This document shows, piece after piece, positions 54,138 to 62,148 of a DNA stretch of 64,000 nt; within the stretch, counting starts at the first letter, position 1, and every line of letters begins with the position of its first letter. The position numbers and the translations under genes were made by a program. The stretch covers positions 930,001 through 994,000 of the forward strand of contig NZ_CP071321.1 in assembly GCF_017309585.1 (NCBI RefSeq), written 5' to 3'. Origin of the DNA: Nitrogeniibacter aestuarii. GTDB taxonomy: Bacteria > Pseudomonadota > Gammaproteobacteria > Burkholderiales > Rhodocyclaceae. The notes below the pieces were generated by a model. The model was not told where the DNA came from. It worked only from the letters and a program-made list of their open reading frames with translations, and searched no databases.

Positions 54138-54923
54138 ATGACGACGAACAACACGCTTGTCGAATTTGCCGGCGCACTGGCCAGCGGTGCCATCCGCGTG
54201 GTCGACCTGACGCAGACCCTGAGCCCGGAGTTTCCCGGCCTGCAACTGCCGCCGGAGTTCGGCCAGCCATGGCCCTTCCGCTCCGAGGAAATCTCCCGCT
54301 ACGACGAACGCGGCCCGGCCTGGTACTGGAACAACATCTCCATGTCCGAGCACACCGGGACCCATTTCGATGCGCCGGTGCACTGGGTGTCGGGCAAGGA
54401 TCATCCGGACAACACGGTGGACACGATTCCGGTGACGCGTTTCATCGCACCCGCCTGCGTGATCGACTGCAGCCGCGAAGCCGCCGCCGACCCGGACTTT
54501 CTGCTCACGGTGGAGTTTCTCGAAGCCTGGGAGGCGACCCACGGGCGCATTCCGGCCGGTGCCTGGGTGCTGCTGCGGACCGACTGGTCCAAGCGGCCGA
54601 TGCCCGAGGCCTATGTGAACGCCGGAGAAGACGGCCCCCACACGCCGGGACCGGCCGAAGGCACCGTCAAATGGCTGATCGACGCGCGCGACGTGGTCGG
54701 CTTCGGCGTCGAGTCCATCAATACCGATGCGGGCCAGTCCTTCGCCTGGGAGACGCCGTTTCCCTGCCACTACTTCATGCATGGCAACAACCGCTACGGA
54801 CTGCAGTGCCTCACCAATCTCGACCGCCTGCCGCCCCAGGGCGCAGTGATCATCGCCGCGCCCCTGAAGCTGCGCAACGGATCGGGGAGCCCCCTGCGGG
54901 TGCTCGCCCTGGTGCAGGACTGA
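54138..54923 (+). CDS. Cyclase-family metal hydrolase (isatin-hydrolase/kynurenine-formamidase-like)
   Basis: A 261-residue metal-dependent hydrolase. The metal-binding signature HTGTHFDAPVHW is at residues 72-83 (H72, H76, D78 and H82 as expected ligands). The family includes isatin hydrolase, which opens isatin to isatinate, and kynurenine formamidase. The operon context (indole-type oxygenase, no kynurenine genes) favours isatin. The start at 54138 has a GGGAAGGA ribosome region. It is followed, after a short stretch with a 29-codon open frame, by the two-subunit 2-oxoacid oxidoreductase genes. Confidence 0.9.
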   Translation: MTTNNTLVEFAGALASGAIRVVDLTQTLSPEFPGLQLPPEFGQPWPFRSEEISRYDERGPAWYWNNISMSEHTGTHFDAPVHWVSGKDHPDNTVDTIPVTRFIAPACVIDCSREAAADPDFLLTVEFLEAWEATHGRIPAGAWVLLRTDWSKRPMPEAYVNAGEDGPHTPGPAEGTVKWLIDARDVVGFGVESINTDAGQSFAWETPFPCHYFMHGNNRYGLQCLTNLDRLPPQGAVIIAAPLKLRNGSGSPLRVLALVQD

Positions 54924-54979
54924 GTCGAATTGCCCCGAATGAACAGGCGCGAAGACGCCAACCAACGACGAGAGAACCC

Positions 54980-55069
54980 ATGAAGTATCCCCAACACCGG
55001 CCGGCCTGTTACTGCCCGCCCCTGATGCGACCGGCCTTCCTGGCCGCCGAAGGAGCGCGCCATGGCTGA
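54980..55069 (+). CDS. Possible 29-residue leader peptide
   Basis: An ATG-started frame of 29 codons with a GAGAG site just upstream. It contains a PACYC segment and ends in a TGA that overlaps the start of the next gene by 8 bases (55062-55069). It could couple translation to that gene, or be a chance frame. No family is recognised. Confidence 0.35.
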   Translation: MKYPQHRPACYCPPLMRPAFLAAEGARHG

Positions 55070-57233
55070 GCGTTCATTCAAGAAGGAAGTCCAGCAACTG
55101 CGAATCCCTGCCGGCACCGAGTTTCGCGGTGAAGGCATTCTGGCCATCACCAAGGCACTACTGCAGTCGGGCGTGGGCTATGTGGGCGGCTATCAGGGCT
55201 CGCCCATCTCCCACCTGATGGACGTGCTGGCGGATGCCAACGAGATCCTCGACGAGCTGGACGTGCATTTCGAAACCAGCGCCTCGGAGGCGAGCGCCGC
55301 GGCCATGCTGGCGGCCTCGGTGATGTATCCCATCCGCGGCGCAGTGACCTGGAAATCGACGGTGGGCACCAACGTGGCCTCCGACGCGCTGGCGAACCTG
55401 GCCTCGGGCGGGGTCACCGGCGGGGCGCTGATCATCGTCGGCGAAGACTACGGCGAAGGCTCCTCCATCATGCAGGAGCGCTCCCACGCCTTCGCCATGA
55501 AGTCGCAGATGTGGTTGCTCGACCCGCGGCCGAATCTGGAGTCCATCGTGCAGGCGGTGGAAGACGGCTTCGAGCTGTCCGAAGCCAGCAACACGCCGGT
55601 CATGCTCCAGGTGCGCATCCGCTCCTGCCATGTGCACGGGCGATTCATCACCAAGGAGAACAAGCGCCCGGCCTTCAGCCTCAAGCAGGCGCTCGAGCGT
55701 CCGGTGCGCGACACCGGCCGCATCGTGCTGCCGCCGGCGTCCTTCGTGCACGAGCAGGAAAAGATCCGCCAGCGCTGGCCGGCGGCGGTGAAGTTCATCC
55801 AGTCGCGTGGCCTGAACGAGTTCTTCGACGGCGACGTGGAAGACATCGGCCTGATCCTGCAGGGCGGGCTCTACAACGGCGTGATTCGTGCCCTGCAACT
55901 GCTGGGGCTGGCGGACAGCTACGGCAACAGCCGCATTCCGCTGTACGTGATGAACGTCACCTACCCGGTGATCGACGAGGAGGTGGTGCGCTTCTGTCAG
56001 GACAAGCGCGCCGTGCTCATGCTCGAAGAGGGGCAGCCCGATTACATCGAGCAGAACCTGCACGCGATCCTGCGCAAGAACAAGGTGGACACCCTGCTGT
56101 CCGGCAAGGATGTGCTGCCGGTGGCGGGCGAATACACCACCGACGTCATGAGAACGGGCATCGAGGCCTTCCTCAAGACGCATCACCTCGAGCTGCTGGC
56201 GACCCATGACGCGGTGGCCGTGGACGCGCCCAAGCCGGCGGCGGTGCCGATCACCTTCCATCCCAAGGTGCAGGCGCTGGCCGAGGTGGTGCCACCCCGG
56301 CCGGCCGGTTTCTGTACCGGCTGTCCGGAACGGCCCATTTTCGCGGCCATGAAGCTGGTGCAGCAGGATCTGGGCGAACACCACGTCAGTTGCGACATCG
56401 GCTGCCACCTGTTCTCGATCCTGCCGCCGTTCAATCTGGGCGCCACCACCATGGGCTACGGCCTGGGGGCCGCGTCGAGCTCGGCCTTCAACGTCAAGTC
56501 GGGCAAGCGCGCCATCTCGGTGATGGGCGACGGCGGCTTCTGGCACAACGGCCTGACCTCCGGTGTTGCCAACGCGGTGTTCAACAAGAACGATGGTGTC
56601 ATCGTCATCGTCGACAACTACTACGCCTCGGCGACCGGTGGGCAGGACATCCCGTCTTCTCGGGCCGACAACCCCAACCGCACCACCAAGAACCCCATCG
56701 AGAACGCCATTCGCGGCGCCGGGGTGAAATGGGTGCGCACCATCGACCGCACCTACGATGTGGCGCGCATGCGAAAGACCCTCGACGAGGCGCTGACCAC
56801 CACCACCGACGGTCCGAAGGTCATCATTGCCCAGTCCGAATGCATGCTCAATCGCCAGCGCCGTGAAAAGCCCCTGTTCGCCAAGGCGGTCAAGGGCGGC
56901 AAGCGTGCGGTCAAGGAGCGTTTCGGCGTCGACCCCGACGTGTGCACCGGCGATCACGCCTGCATCCGCCTGTCAGGCTGTCCGTCGCTGACGGTGAAGG
57001 ACAGCGGCGATCCGCTCAAGGACACCCCGGTGGCCCACGTGGACAGCAGTTGCGTCGGCTGTGGCAACTGCGGCGAGGTCGCCGAAGCGGCGATCCTGTG
57101 TCCGTCCTTCTACCGTGCCGAGATCATTCACAATCCCACAGGGACCGACCGCGTGCTGGCCAGGTTGCGAGGCGCGGCCATTGGCTGGCTGCAGCGCCGC
57201 CGCGCTGCCCGCCTGGCGCGCCTGGCCCTGTGA
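55062..57233 (+). CDS. Indolepyruvate:ferredoxin oxidoreductase-like alpha subunit
   Basis: A 723-residue TPP and iron-sulfur enzyme of the 2-oxoacid:acceptor oxidoreductase family. The N-terminal pyrimidine domain starts with VGYVGGYQGSPISHLMDVL. The TPP/Mg motif GDGGFWHNGLTSG lies near residue 488. C-terminal [4Fe-4S] cysteines are at 628, 634, 640 and 664, 667, 670, 680. Such enzymes decarboxylate aryl 2-oxoacids to acyl-CoA and reduce ferredoxin. In this operon isatinate (2-aminophenylglyoxylate) is a better fit than indolepyruvate. The start has AAGGAG 7 bases upstream. It is about 100 residues longer than archaeal IorA. Confidence 0.88.
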   Translation: MAERSFKKEVQQLRIPAGTEFRGEGILAITKALLQSGVGYVGGYQGSPISHLMDVLADANEILDELDVHFETSASEASAAAMLAASVMYPIRGAVTWKSTVGTNVASDALANLASGGVTGGALIIVGEDYGEGSSIMQERSHAFAMKSQMWLLDPRPNLESIVQAVEDGFELSEASNTPVMLQVRIRSCHVHGRFITKENKRPAFSLKQALERPVRDTGRIVLPPASFVHEQEKIRQRWPAAVKFIQSRGLNEFFDGDVEDIGLILQGGLYNGVIRALQLLGLADSYGNSRIPLYVMNVTYPVIDEEVVRFCQDKRAVLMLEEGQPDYIEQNLHAILRKNKVDTLLSGKDVLPVAGEYTTDVMRTGIEAFLKTHHLELLATHDAVAVDAPKPAAVPITFHPKVQALAEVVPPRPAGFCTGCPERPIFAAMKLVQQDLGEHHVSCDIGCHLFSILPPFNLGATTMGYGLGAASSSAFNVKSGKRAISVMGDGGFWHNGLTSGVANAVFNKNDGVIVIVDNYYASATGGQDIPSSRADNPNRTTKNPIENAIRGAGVKWVRTIDRTYDVARMRKTLDEALTTTTDGPKVIIAQSECMLNRQRREKPLFAKAVKGGKRAVKERFGVDPDVCTGDHACIRLSGCPSLTVKDSGDPLKDTPVAHVDSSCVGCGNCGEVAEAAILCPSFYRAEIIHNPTGTDRVLARLRGAAIGWLQRRRAARLARLAL

Positions 57234-57246
57234 CGAGAGCTGCATC

Positions 57247-58890
57247 ATGAACCGAAAAACCGAGCTTCTTCCCGGTACCCCCATCAAGATCGCCGTGCTC
57301 GCCATGGGCGGGCAGGGCGGCGGAGTGCTTGCCGACTGGATCGTCGACATGGCCGAACATGCCGGCTGGTGGGCACAGACCACGTCGGTCCCCGGCGTTG
57401 CCCAACGCACCGGCGCCACGATCTACTATCTCGAACTGCTGCCCGAAGCGGATGCCGAGGCCGCCGGCAAGCCGCCCACCCTGGCCATGATGCCCACGCC
57501 GGGCGATGTGGACCTGGTGGTGGCCGCCGAACTCATGGAGGCCGGCCGCGCCATGCAGCGCGGGCTGGTCACGCCCGATCGCAGCACCCTGATCACCTCC
57601 ACCCACCGCAGCTACTCGGTGACCGAGAAGGCCGCGCTGGGTAACGGCATCGGCGATGGCAACAGCGTGCTCGATGCCGGGCGCAACGCCGCAAGGCGCC
57701 TGATCGCACTCGACCTCCAGGTCCTGGCCGAACAGGCCGGCAGCGTGATTTCGGCCAGCCTGTTCGGCGCCATTGCCGGCTCCGGCGCGCTGCCCTTCGG
57801 CCGGGAGGCCTTTGAAAACACCATTCGCAGTGCCGGCAAGGGGGTCGAGGCGAGCCTGCGTGCCTTTGCCCTGGGCTTCAATGCGGCCGCCTCGGCGCCC
57901 GCCGTGCCCGCGCCGATCGAGACCCCGCGCCCGACACTGGATGTGCCCGAACGGGCGGCGCAGCCTCAGGTGCAGGCCTTGCTGGACCGGCTCAAGGTGG
58001 AGTTTCCCGCCGCGACGCACGGCATCCTCGTGGCCGGGTTGAGACGGCTGCTCGATTATCAGGATCTGGCCTACGCCAAGGAGTATCTGGCGCGTTGCCA
58101 TACCCTGTGCGCGCTGGACGAACGTTACGGTGGCGCGGCGAAGGACTGGGCCCTGGCCCAGGCAGCGGCCCATCGTCTGGCCGTGGCCATGAGCTACGAC
58201 GACGTGATCCGCGTGGCCGATCTCAAGACCCGGGGCAGCCGCTTCGAGCGCGTCGCCCGGGAAGTGGGCCTCAAGGGCGGGCAAGTGCTGCAGACCACCG
58301 AATTCACCCACCCGCGCCTCGAAGAGATCTGCGGCACCCTGCCGGCCGGCATCGGGCGACGGCTGGAACGGTCGACCTGGTTCGCGGCCTGGGTCAAACG
58401 CCGTTTCGCCCATGGCAAGCGGATCTCCAGCAGTACGTTCGGCGGCTTTTTCTCCCTGTATGCCGTGGCCGGCATGCGCCGGTTCCGGCGCCGTACCCTG
58501 CGCCACCAGGTCGAGTCGGCACAGATCGCACGCTGGCTGAAGCGGGTGGAGAAGGTGATGGCGCAAGACTACGGCCTGGCCGTCGAAATCGTTCATTGCC
58601 GCCAGCTGGTCAAGGGCTACAGTGGTACCCACGAGCGCGGCGGCGAGCGCTTCGAGACCTTGATGAACGCGGCCGACACCCTGTGCGGGCGCCACGACGC
58701 GGCCCGCACGCTCGCGGACCTGCGCACCGCCGCGCTCGCCGACGAGGAGGGCAAACAGCTCGGACAGGCTCTGGCCCGTGCGCTCGGCACGGTGGCTGGC
58801 AGCGCGGCGTCGGCGACTGCCAGTGAGGCGTCGGCACCCCGTCTGGCCGGTGTGACTCGACACACGGCTGCCGTCGCGCAGGCGCGCTGA
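57247..58890 (+). CDS. Indolepyruvate:ferredoxin oxidoreductase-like beta subunit (long form)
   Basis: A 547-residue partner of the alpha subunit, 13 bases downstream. The N-terminal gamma-type domain (about residues 1-200) carries MGGQGGGVLADWIVDMAEHAG and SVPGVAQRTGATIYYLEL, which bind CoA or contact the TPP domain in related enzymes. The remainder (about residues 240-530) is a large extension of unknown function, found in bacterial long-form IorB proteins. The archaeal beta subunit is only about 200 residues. The start at 57247 (MNRKTELLPGTPIKIAVLAM) is fixed by the conserved N-terminus. Confidence 0.85.
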   Translation: MNRKTELLPGTPIKIAVLAMGGQGGGVLADWIVDMAEHAGWWAQTTSVPGVAQRTGATIYYLELLPEADAEAAGKPPTLAMMPTPGDVDLVVAAELMEAGRAMQRGLVTPDRSTLITSTHRSYSVTEKAALGNGIGDGNSVLDAGRNAARRLIALDLQVLAEQAGSVISASLFGAIAGSGALPFGREAFENTIRSAGKGVEASLRAFALGFNAAASAPAVPAPIETPRPTLDVPERAAQPQVQALLDRLKVEFPAATHGILVAGLRRLLDYQDLAYAKEYLARCHTLCALDERYGGAAKDWALAQAAAHRLAVAMSYDDVIRVADLKTRGSRFERVAREVGLKGGQVLQTTEFTHPRLEEICGTLPAGIGRRLERSTWFAAWVKRRFAHGKRISSSTFGGFFSLYAVAGMRRFRRRTLRHQVESAQIARWLKRVEKVMAQDYGLAVEIVHCRQLVKGYSGTHERGGERFETLMNAADTLCGRHDAARTLADLRTAALADEEGKQLGQALARALGTVAGSAASATASEASAPRLAGVTRHTAAVAQAR

Positions 58891-58896
58891 GCGTCC

Positions 58897-58934
58897 CGGT
58901 GGCGGGGGACATGAACAGAAAGCCCCTGCCACCG
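58897..58934 (+). terminator. Terminator-like hairpin after the indole-type operon
   Basis: CGGTGGCGGGG and CCCCTGCCACCG can pair with one bulge around a loop of about 14 bases. It starts 7 bases after the beta-subunit stop. No T-run follows, so a rho-independent role is uncertain. Confidence 0.45.
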
Positions 58935-59094
58935 TGCCCGGCGGCGGGCACCGAGTGCCCTTGATCGCTCATCGAGAAGGCTCCGTTCGTCGTCAAGCGC
59001 AAGCCCGGATGGTCAGGATTTGCGACGATTTGACGTTCGGCACTATCAAGAATCGGCCAGACTGCGTGGCCGGGGGCAAGCATTTCTTGATGAG

Positions 59095-59113
59095 CGCTAT
59101 CGGGAACGCTATG
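59095..59113 (+). promoter_or_regulatory. CGCTATC/CGCTATG tandem repeat before the second AraC gene
   Basis: CGCTATC at 59095-59101 and CGCTATG at 59107-59113 lie about 105-120 bases upstream of the araC-type start. The core matches the inverse of the GGATAGCG half-sites at 48508 and 48530, which hints at a shared regulator. The 12-base spacing is not the usual 21-22. Confidence 0.35.
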
Positions 59114-59217
59114 TTTTCACAAAGGTGTGGGAGTTTGTATATATAACTAAAGATGTATCCGGGCGGGGTGATTGAGGTTCAATGCCATTCCCTCGGATCG
59201 CGAGCGGAGGCCCACCC

Positions 59218-60249
59218 ATGCAGAGAGATGAAGATGCAGACGCTGACAAGCGGGCTGCACACTGGAAGCACCGCCAGTCTCATATCGTCACGTCTGACCC
59301 CTGTCAGCACGCGGAGAGTCTGCCTGCCTGGTCGCAGGAGTACCTCCAGCTTGAGGCGGGGCCGTTCTTCGGGGAAATCAAGGAATCGACCTTCGGGCCG
59401 GTCCAGGTTTTTCAGGAGACCATCGATCAGGTCATCGACGAGAAGGCCAATCCCCGGCGGGACAGCTACACCGTCGGCATACCGGTCCGCGTGACCGAAA
59501 ACGGTCGGTGGCAGGGCCATGAGCTCAGTGACCGCTCCGTCATGATCCTGAAGCCGAATGAAGAGCTGCATTTCAAGACGCCGAAGCACTCCAACATCCT
59601 GGTGACCGTCATCACCTGTTGTGCGCTCGATGCCATTGCAGAAGGCGATGGTTTCGGTTCGGCGGACGATCTGTTTCAGCGCCCGCATGTGGTGGAAGTC
59701 GGCGACGACATTGCGTCGAATTTCCGGGCAGCGCTGTTCAATGCACTGAGCGTCTCGCAGAACAATCCCGGCCTGCTCGAACATGAGGCGGTGCGCAACG
59801 ATCTGAGCGACAGCGTGATGCATTCGGTATTCGCGACGCTGACGCAGGTGGGCGATTTCGGCAAACGCCTGTCGAATGGTCAGTCGGTCCAGCGCTCGAT
59901 TGTCGAGCGCGCACGCACCTACATCCTGGCCAACCGGCAGCGGGCGCTCTCGGTCGCCGAGCTGTGCGAGCACCTGCGCATGAGCCGGCGGGGCGTGCAT
60001 CATGCCTTCATGAATGTGCTGGGCGTCAATCCGGTGACCTTCCTGCGCTATGTGCGTTTGCATGAAGTCAGAAAAGCGCTGCTCGATCCGGGCTGTCGCG
60101 AGTCCATTTCCACTGTCGCGGCCAACTGGGGCTTCTGGCATATGGGCATGTTCGGGCAGTACTACAAGCAGCTCTTTCATGAAACGCCGTCGGACACCAC
60201 GAAGCGAATCCGCGGGCCGCTCGATTCGATGAGTCGGTTCCGGAGTTGA
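59218..60249 (+). CDS. AraC-family regulator of the amine dehydrogenase operon
   Basis: A 343-residue AraC/XylS-family activator resembling EutR and QhpR. The N-terminal sensing domain (about residues 30-200) is followed by a C-terminal double helix-turn-helix: RALSVAELCEHLRMSRRGVHH and ISTVAANWGFWHMGMFGQYYKQ. The start at 59218 has a CGGAGG site; an ATG 36 bases upstream is less likely. It precedes qhpA in the same direction, separated by a terminator, so it probably activates the qhp operon in response to an amine. The name qhpR is not certain. Confidence 0.85.
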   Translation: MQRDEDADADKRAAHWKHRQSHIVTSDPCQHAESLPAWSQEYLQLEAGPFFGEIKESTFGPVQVFQETIDQVIDEKANPRRDSYTVGIPVRVTENGRWQGHELSDRSVMILKPNEELHFKTPKHSNILVTVITCCALDAIAEGDGFGSADDLFQRPHVVEVGDDIASNFRAALFNALSVSQNNPGLLEHEAVRNDLSDSVMHSVFATLTQVGDFGKRLSNGQSVQRSIVERARTYILANRQRALSVAELCEHLRMSRRGVHHAFMNVLGVNPVTFLRYVRLHEVRKALLDPGCRESISTVAANWGFWHMGMFGQYYKQLFHETPSDTTKRIRGPLDSMSRFRS

Positions 60250-60292
60250 ACGATGGCTGCAGGCATCGCGCCTGTAGCCCCGAAGCGAGCGA

Positions 60293-60321
60293 GAAGCCGC
60301 GATCGATGTGATCGCGGCTTC
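60293..60321 (+). terminator. Rho-independent terminator of the AraC-type gene
   Basis: GAAGCCGCGATC and GATCGCGGCTTC form a perfect 12-base stem with a 5-base loop, followed by TTTG and further T. It separates the regulator from the qhp operon. Confidence 0.85.
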
Positions 60322-60517
60322 TTTGTTTGTTCCCGTGATGTGTGCGGCCTGGCCGATATTTGATAGTTGCTGCGTTGCGGATGGCCGGAATGCGATAACG
60401 CGTCGATAACCCCCGTTTTTATAGTGAATCCCGTAGGCGATTGCTCGTCGCCTTTTACGACGTTCGGCATAGCGATGCGCGTGCCGGATGAAGCGAAACC
60501 AACGGGAGATGTCCCTC

Positions 60518-62125
60518 ATGGGAAAAACTGTAAAAGCAAATGTGATCGCACGAAGCCTGCTGCTGGGCGCGGGGATCGCGTCATCGACGCTGTCCCTTGG
60601 CGTCATGGCCGCGCCCTCGGGGGAGGCCCTGGTCAACAGCAAATGCTCGGCATGTCATGCGCCGGATGCCAAGGGCGTGCCGGACCGGATCGATGCCGGC
60701 CGCCGGACCCCCGAAGGCTGGGACATGACGGTGGCCCGGATGAGCTACGCGCATGGCGTCAAGCTCACGGCCGAAGAACGTAGCGCCATCGTCAAATACC
60801 TGGCGGACAACTACGGCCTGGCACCGGAGGAAACCGAACACCACCGGTACATCCTCGACAAGACGCCGAGCGTGGTCGAGCACGCCGAAAACCAGCTGAT
60901 CGCCGATACCTGTGCGCGTTGCCATTCCTATGCGCGCATTGCCGTGCAGCGGCGGACCGAAGACGACTGGCGAAAGCTGGTGCACTTCCACGTGGGCCAG
61001 TATCCGGCCATCGAGATCCAGGCCGGTGGGCGGGATCGCAACTGGTTCGAGATTGCCACCGGCGATGCCGCCCAGGCTTTGGGTGAAGTCTATGGCTACG
61101 AGTCCAAGGCATGGAATCAGTGGAAAGCGGCCAAGGCCATGGACCCGGCGGGCAAGTGGCGGGTGGTTGGCCATGAGCCGGGTCGCGGCGCCTACGAAGG
61201 TGAAGCGGCGGTGACGCGCTCGGGCGATGACCAGTACGAGCTGAAGATGACCCTTCGCTACCAGGATGGCACCACCGACAAGGCCTCCGGCAAAGCCATC
61301 GTCTACACCGGCTACGAATGGCGCGCGACGCTCGACCAGGGCAAGCGCAAGGTCCATCAGGTGTTCCAGCTCGCCGATGCGGGCCAGGCGCTGGAAGGGC
61401 GCTGGTACGAGGTGGATAACGACGCCATCGGCGGCACCATGCATGCGGTGAAAGCCACCGCCGGTGCGCAGGTGCTGTCGACCATGCCGCAGGCGATCAA
61501 GGCGGGCACCAAGGGTGTGCTGACGATCAACGGCGTGGGGCTAGAAGGCAAGGTCAGCCTTGGCGACCAGATCAAGGTCGGCAAGGTGGTCAAGCGCAGC
61601 GCGGACCAGGTGGTTGTCGAGTACGAAGCACCGGCGTCGCTGAACGCAGGCGCCGTGATGGTGCGCGTCGGCCAGGCCAAGGCCGGTGACACGCTGGCGG
61701 CCTATCAGCAGATCGATTCGGTGAAAGTCGTGCCCGAGCATGCCATGGCCCGTGTGGGCGGCGGAGGCGGCGCACTGCCGAAGGTGCCGGCCCAGCTCGA
61801 AGCGATTGCCTATGCCAACGGGTCGGACGGCAAGGCGGGCACCGACGACGACGTGCGTCTGGGCGCCATGCCTGCCACCTGGCGCGTGGCCAACCTCAAC
61901 GAAGTGGCCGAGAAGATGCAGGACACGCGCTTTGCCGGCGAGCTGACCGACACCGGGCGTTTCATCCCGGCCGTGGCCGGCCCCAATCCGGAGCGCAAGT
62001 ACGGCACCAACAACGCCGGCGAGCTGAAAGTGACCGCCACGGTCAAGGACGGTTCGCGTGAGGTCAGCGGCAGTGCGCCCCTGATTGTCACTGTTCAGCG
62101 CTTCAACGATCCGACCATTCGCTGA
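60518..62125 (+). CDS. qhpA: Quinohemoprotein amine dehydrogenase alpha subunit (diheme)
   Basis: The diheme cytochrome c subunit of a periplasmic enzyme that oxidises primary amines to aldehydes. Of 535 residues, the signal peptide ends at about residue 31 (SLGVMA-A). Heme motifs are CSACH (C43, C46, H47) and CARCH (C132, C135, H136). The long beta-rich C-terminal part forms Ig-like domains as in the Paracoccus and Pseudomonas enzymes. Electrons pass from the quinone cofactor in the gamma subunit to these hemes. The start at 60518 (MGKTVKANVI) has a GGGAG site about 9 bases upstream. It opens the operon; qhpD follows 23 bases later. Confidence 0.93.
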   Translation: MGKTVKANVIARSLLLGAGIASSTLSLGVMAAPSGEALVNSKCSACHAPDAKGVPDRIDAGRRTPEGWDMTVARMSYAHGVKLTAEERSAIVKYLADNYGLAPEETEHHRYILDKTPSVVEHAENQLIADTCARCHSYARIAVQRRTEDDWRKLVHFHVGQYPAIEIQAGGRDRNWFEIATGDAAQALGEVYGYESKAWNQWKAAKAMDPAGKWRVVGHEPGRGAYEGEAAVTRSGDDQYELKMTLRYQDGTTDKASGKAIVYTGYEWRATLDQGKRKVHQVFQLADAGQALEGRWYEVDNDAIGGTMHAVKATAGAQVLSTMPQAIKAGTKGVLTINGVGLEGKVSLGDQIKVGKVVKRSADQVVVEYEAPASLNAGAVMVRVGQAKAGDTLAAYQQIDSVKVVPEHAMARVGGGGGALPKVPAQLEAIAYANGSDGKAGTDDDVRLGAMPATWRVANLNEVAEKMQDTRFAGELTDTGRFIPAVAGPNPERKYGTNNAGELKVTATVKDGSREVSGSAPLIVTVQRFNDPTIR

Positions 62126-62148
62126 TCCGGCCTCAAGGGAGACCCCCA

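Larger units (their letters stand above)
58891..59217. other. Intergenic region after the indole-type operon
   Basis: These 327 bases hold no supported gene, although a 70-codon open frame exists at 58934-59146. They contain a terminator-like hairpin at the left and CGCTATC repeats at the right before the second AraC gene, listed separately. Confidence 0.5.

Noticed and set aside
54138..54923. Kynurenine formamidase in a tryptophan-kynurenine pathway
   Set aside because: No tryptophan 2,3-dioxygenase or kynureninase gene is in the window, while an indole-type oxygenase is in the same operon.
55158..56957. 599-codon minus-strand open frame under the alpha-subunit gene
   Set aside because: The plus strand encodes a well-conserved TPP enzyme there; the antisense frame is His/Arg/Val-rich with no domain.
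58934..59146. 70-codon plus-strand frame before the second AraC gene
   Set aside because: No similarity or ribosome site, and it runs over the terminator-like hairpin and promoter region.
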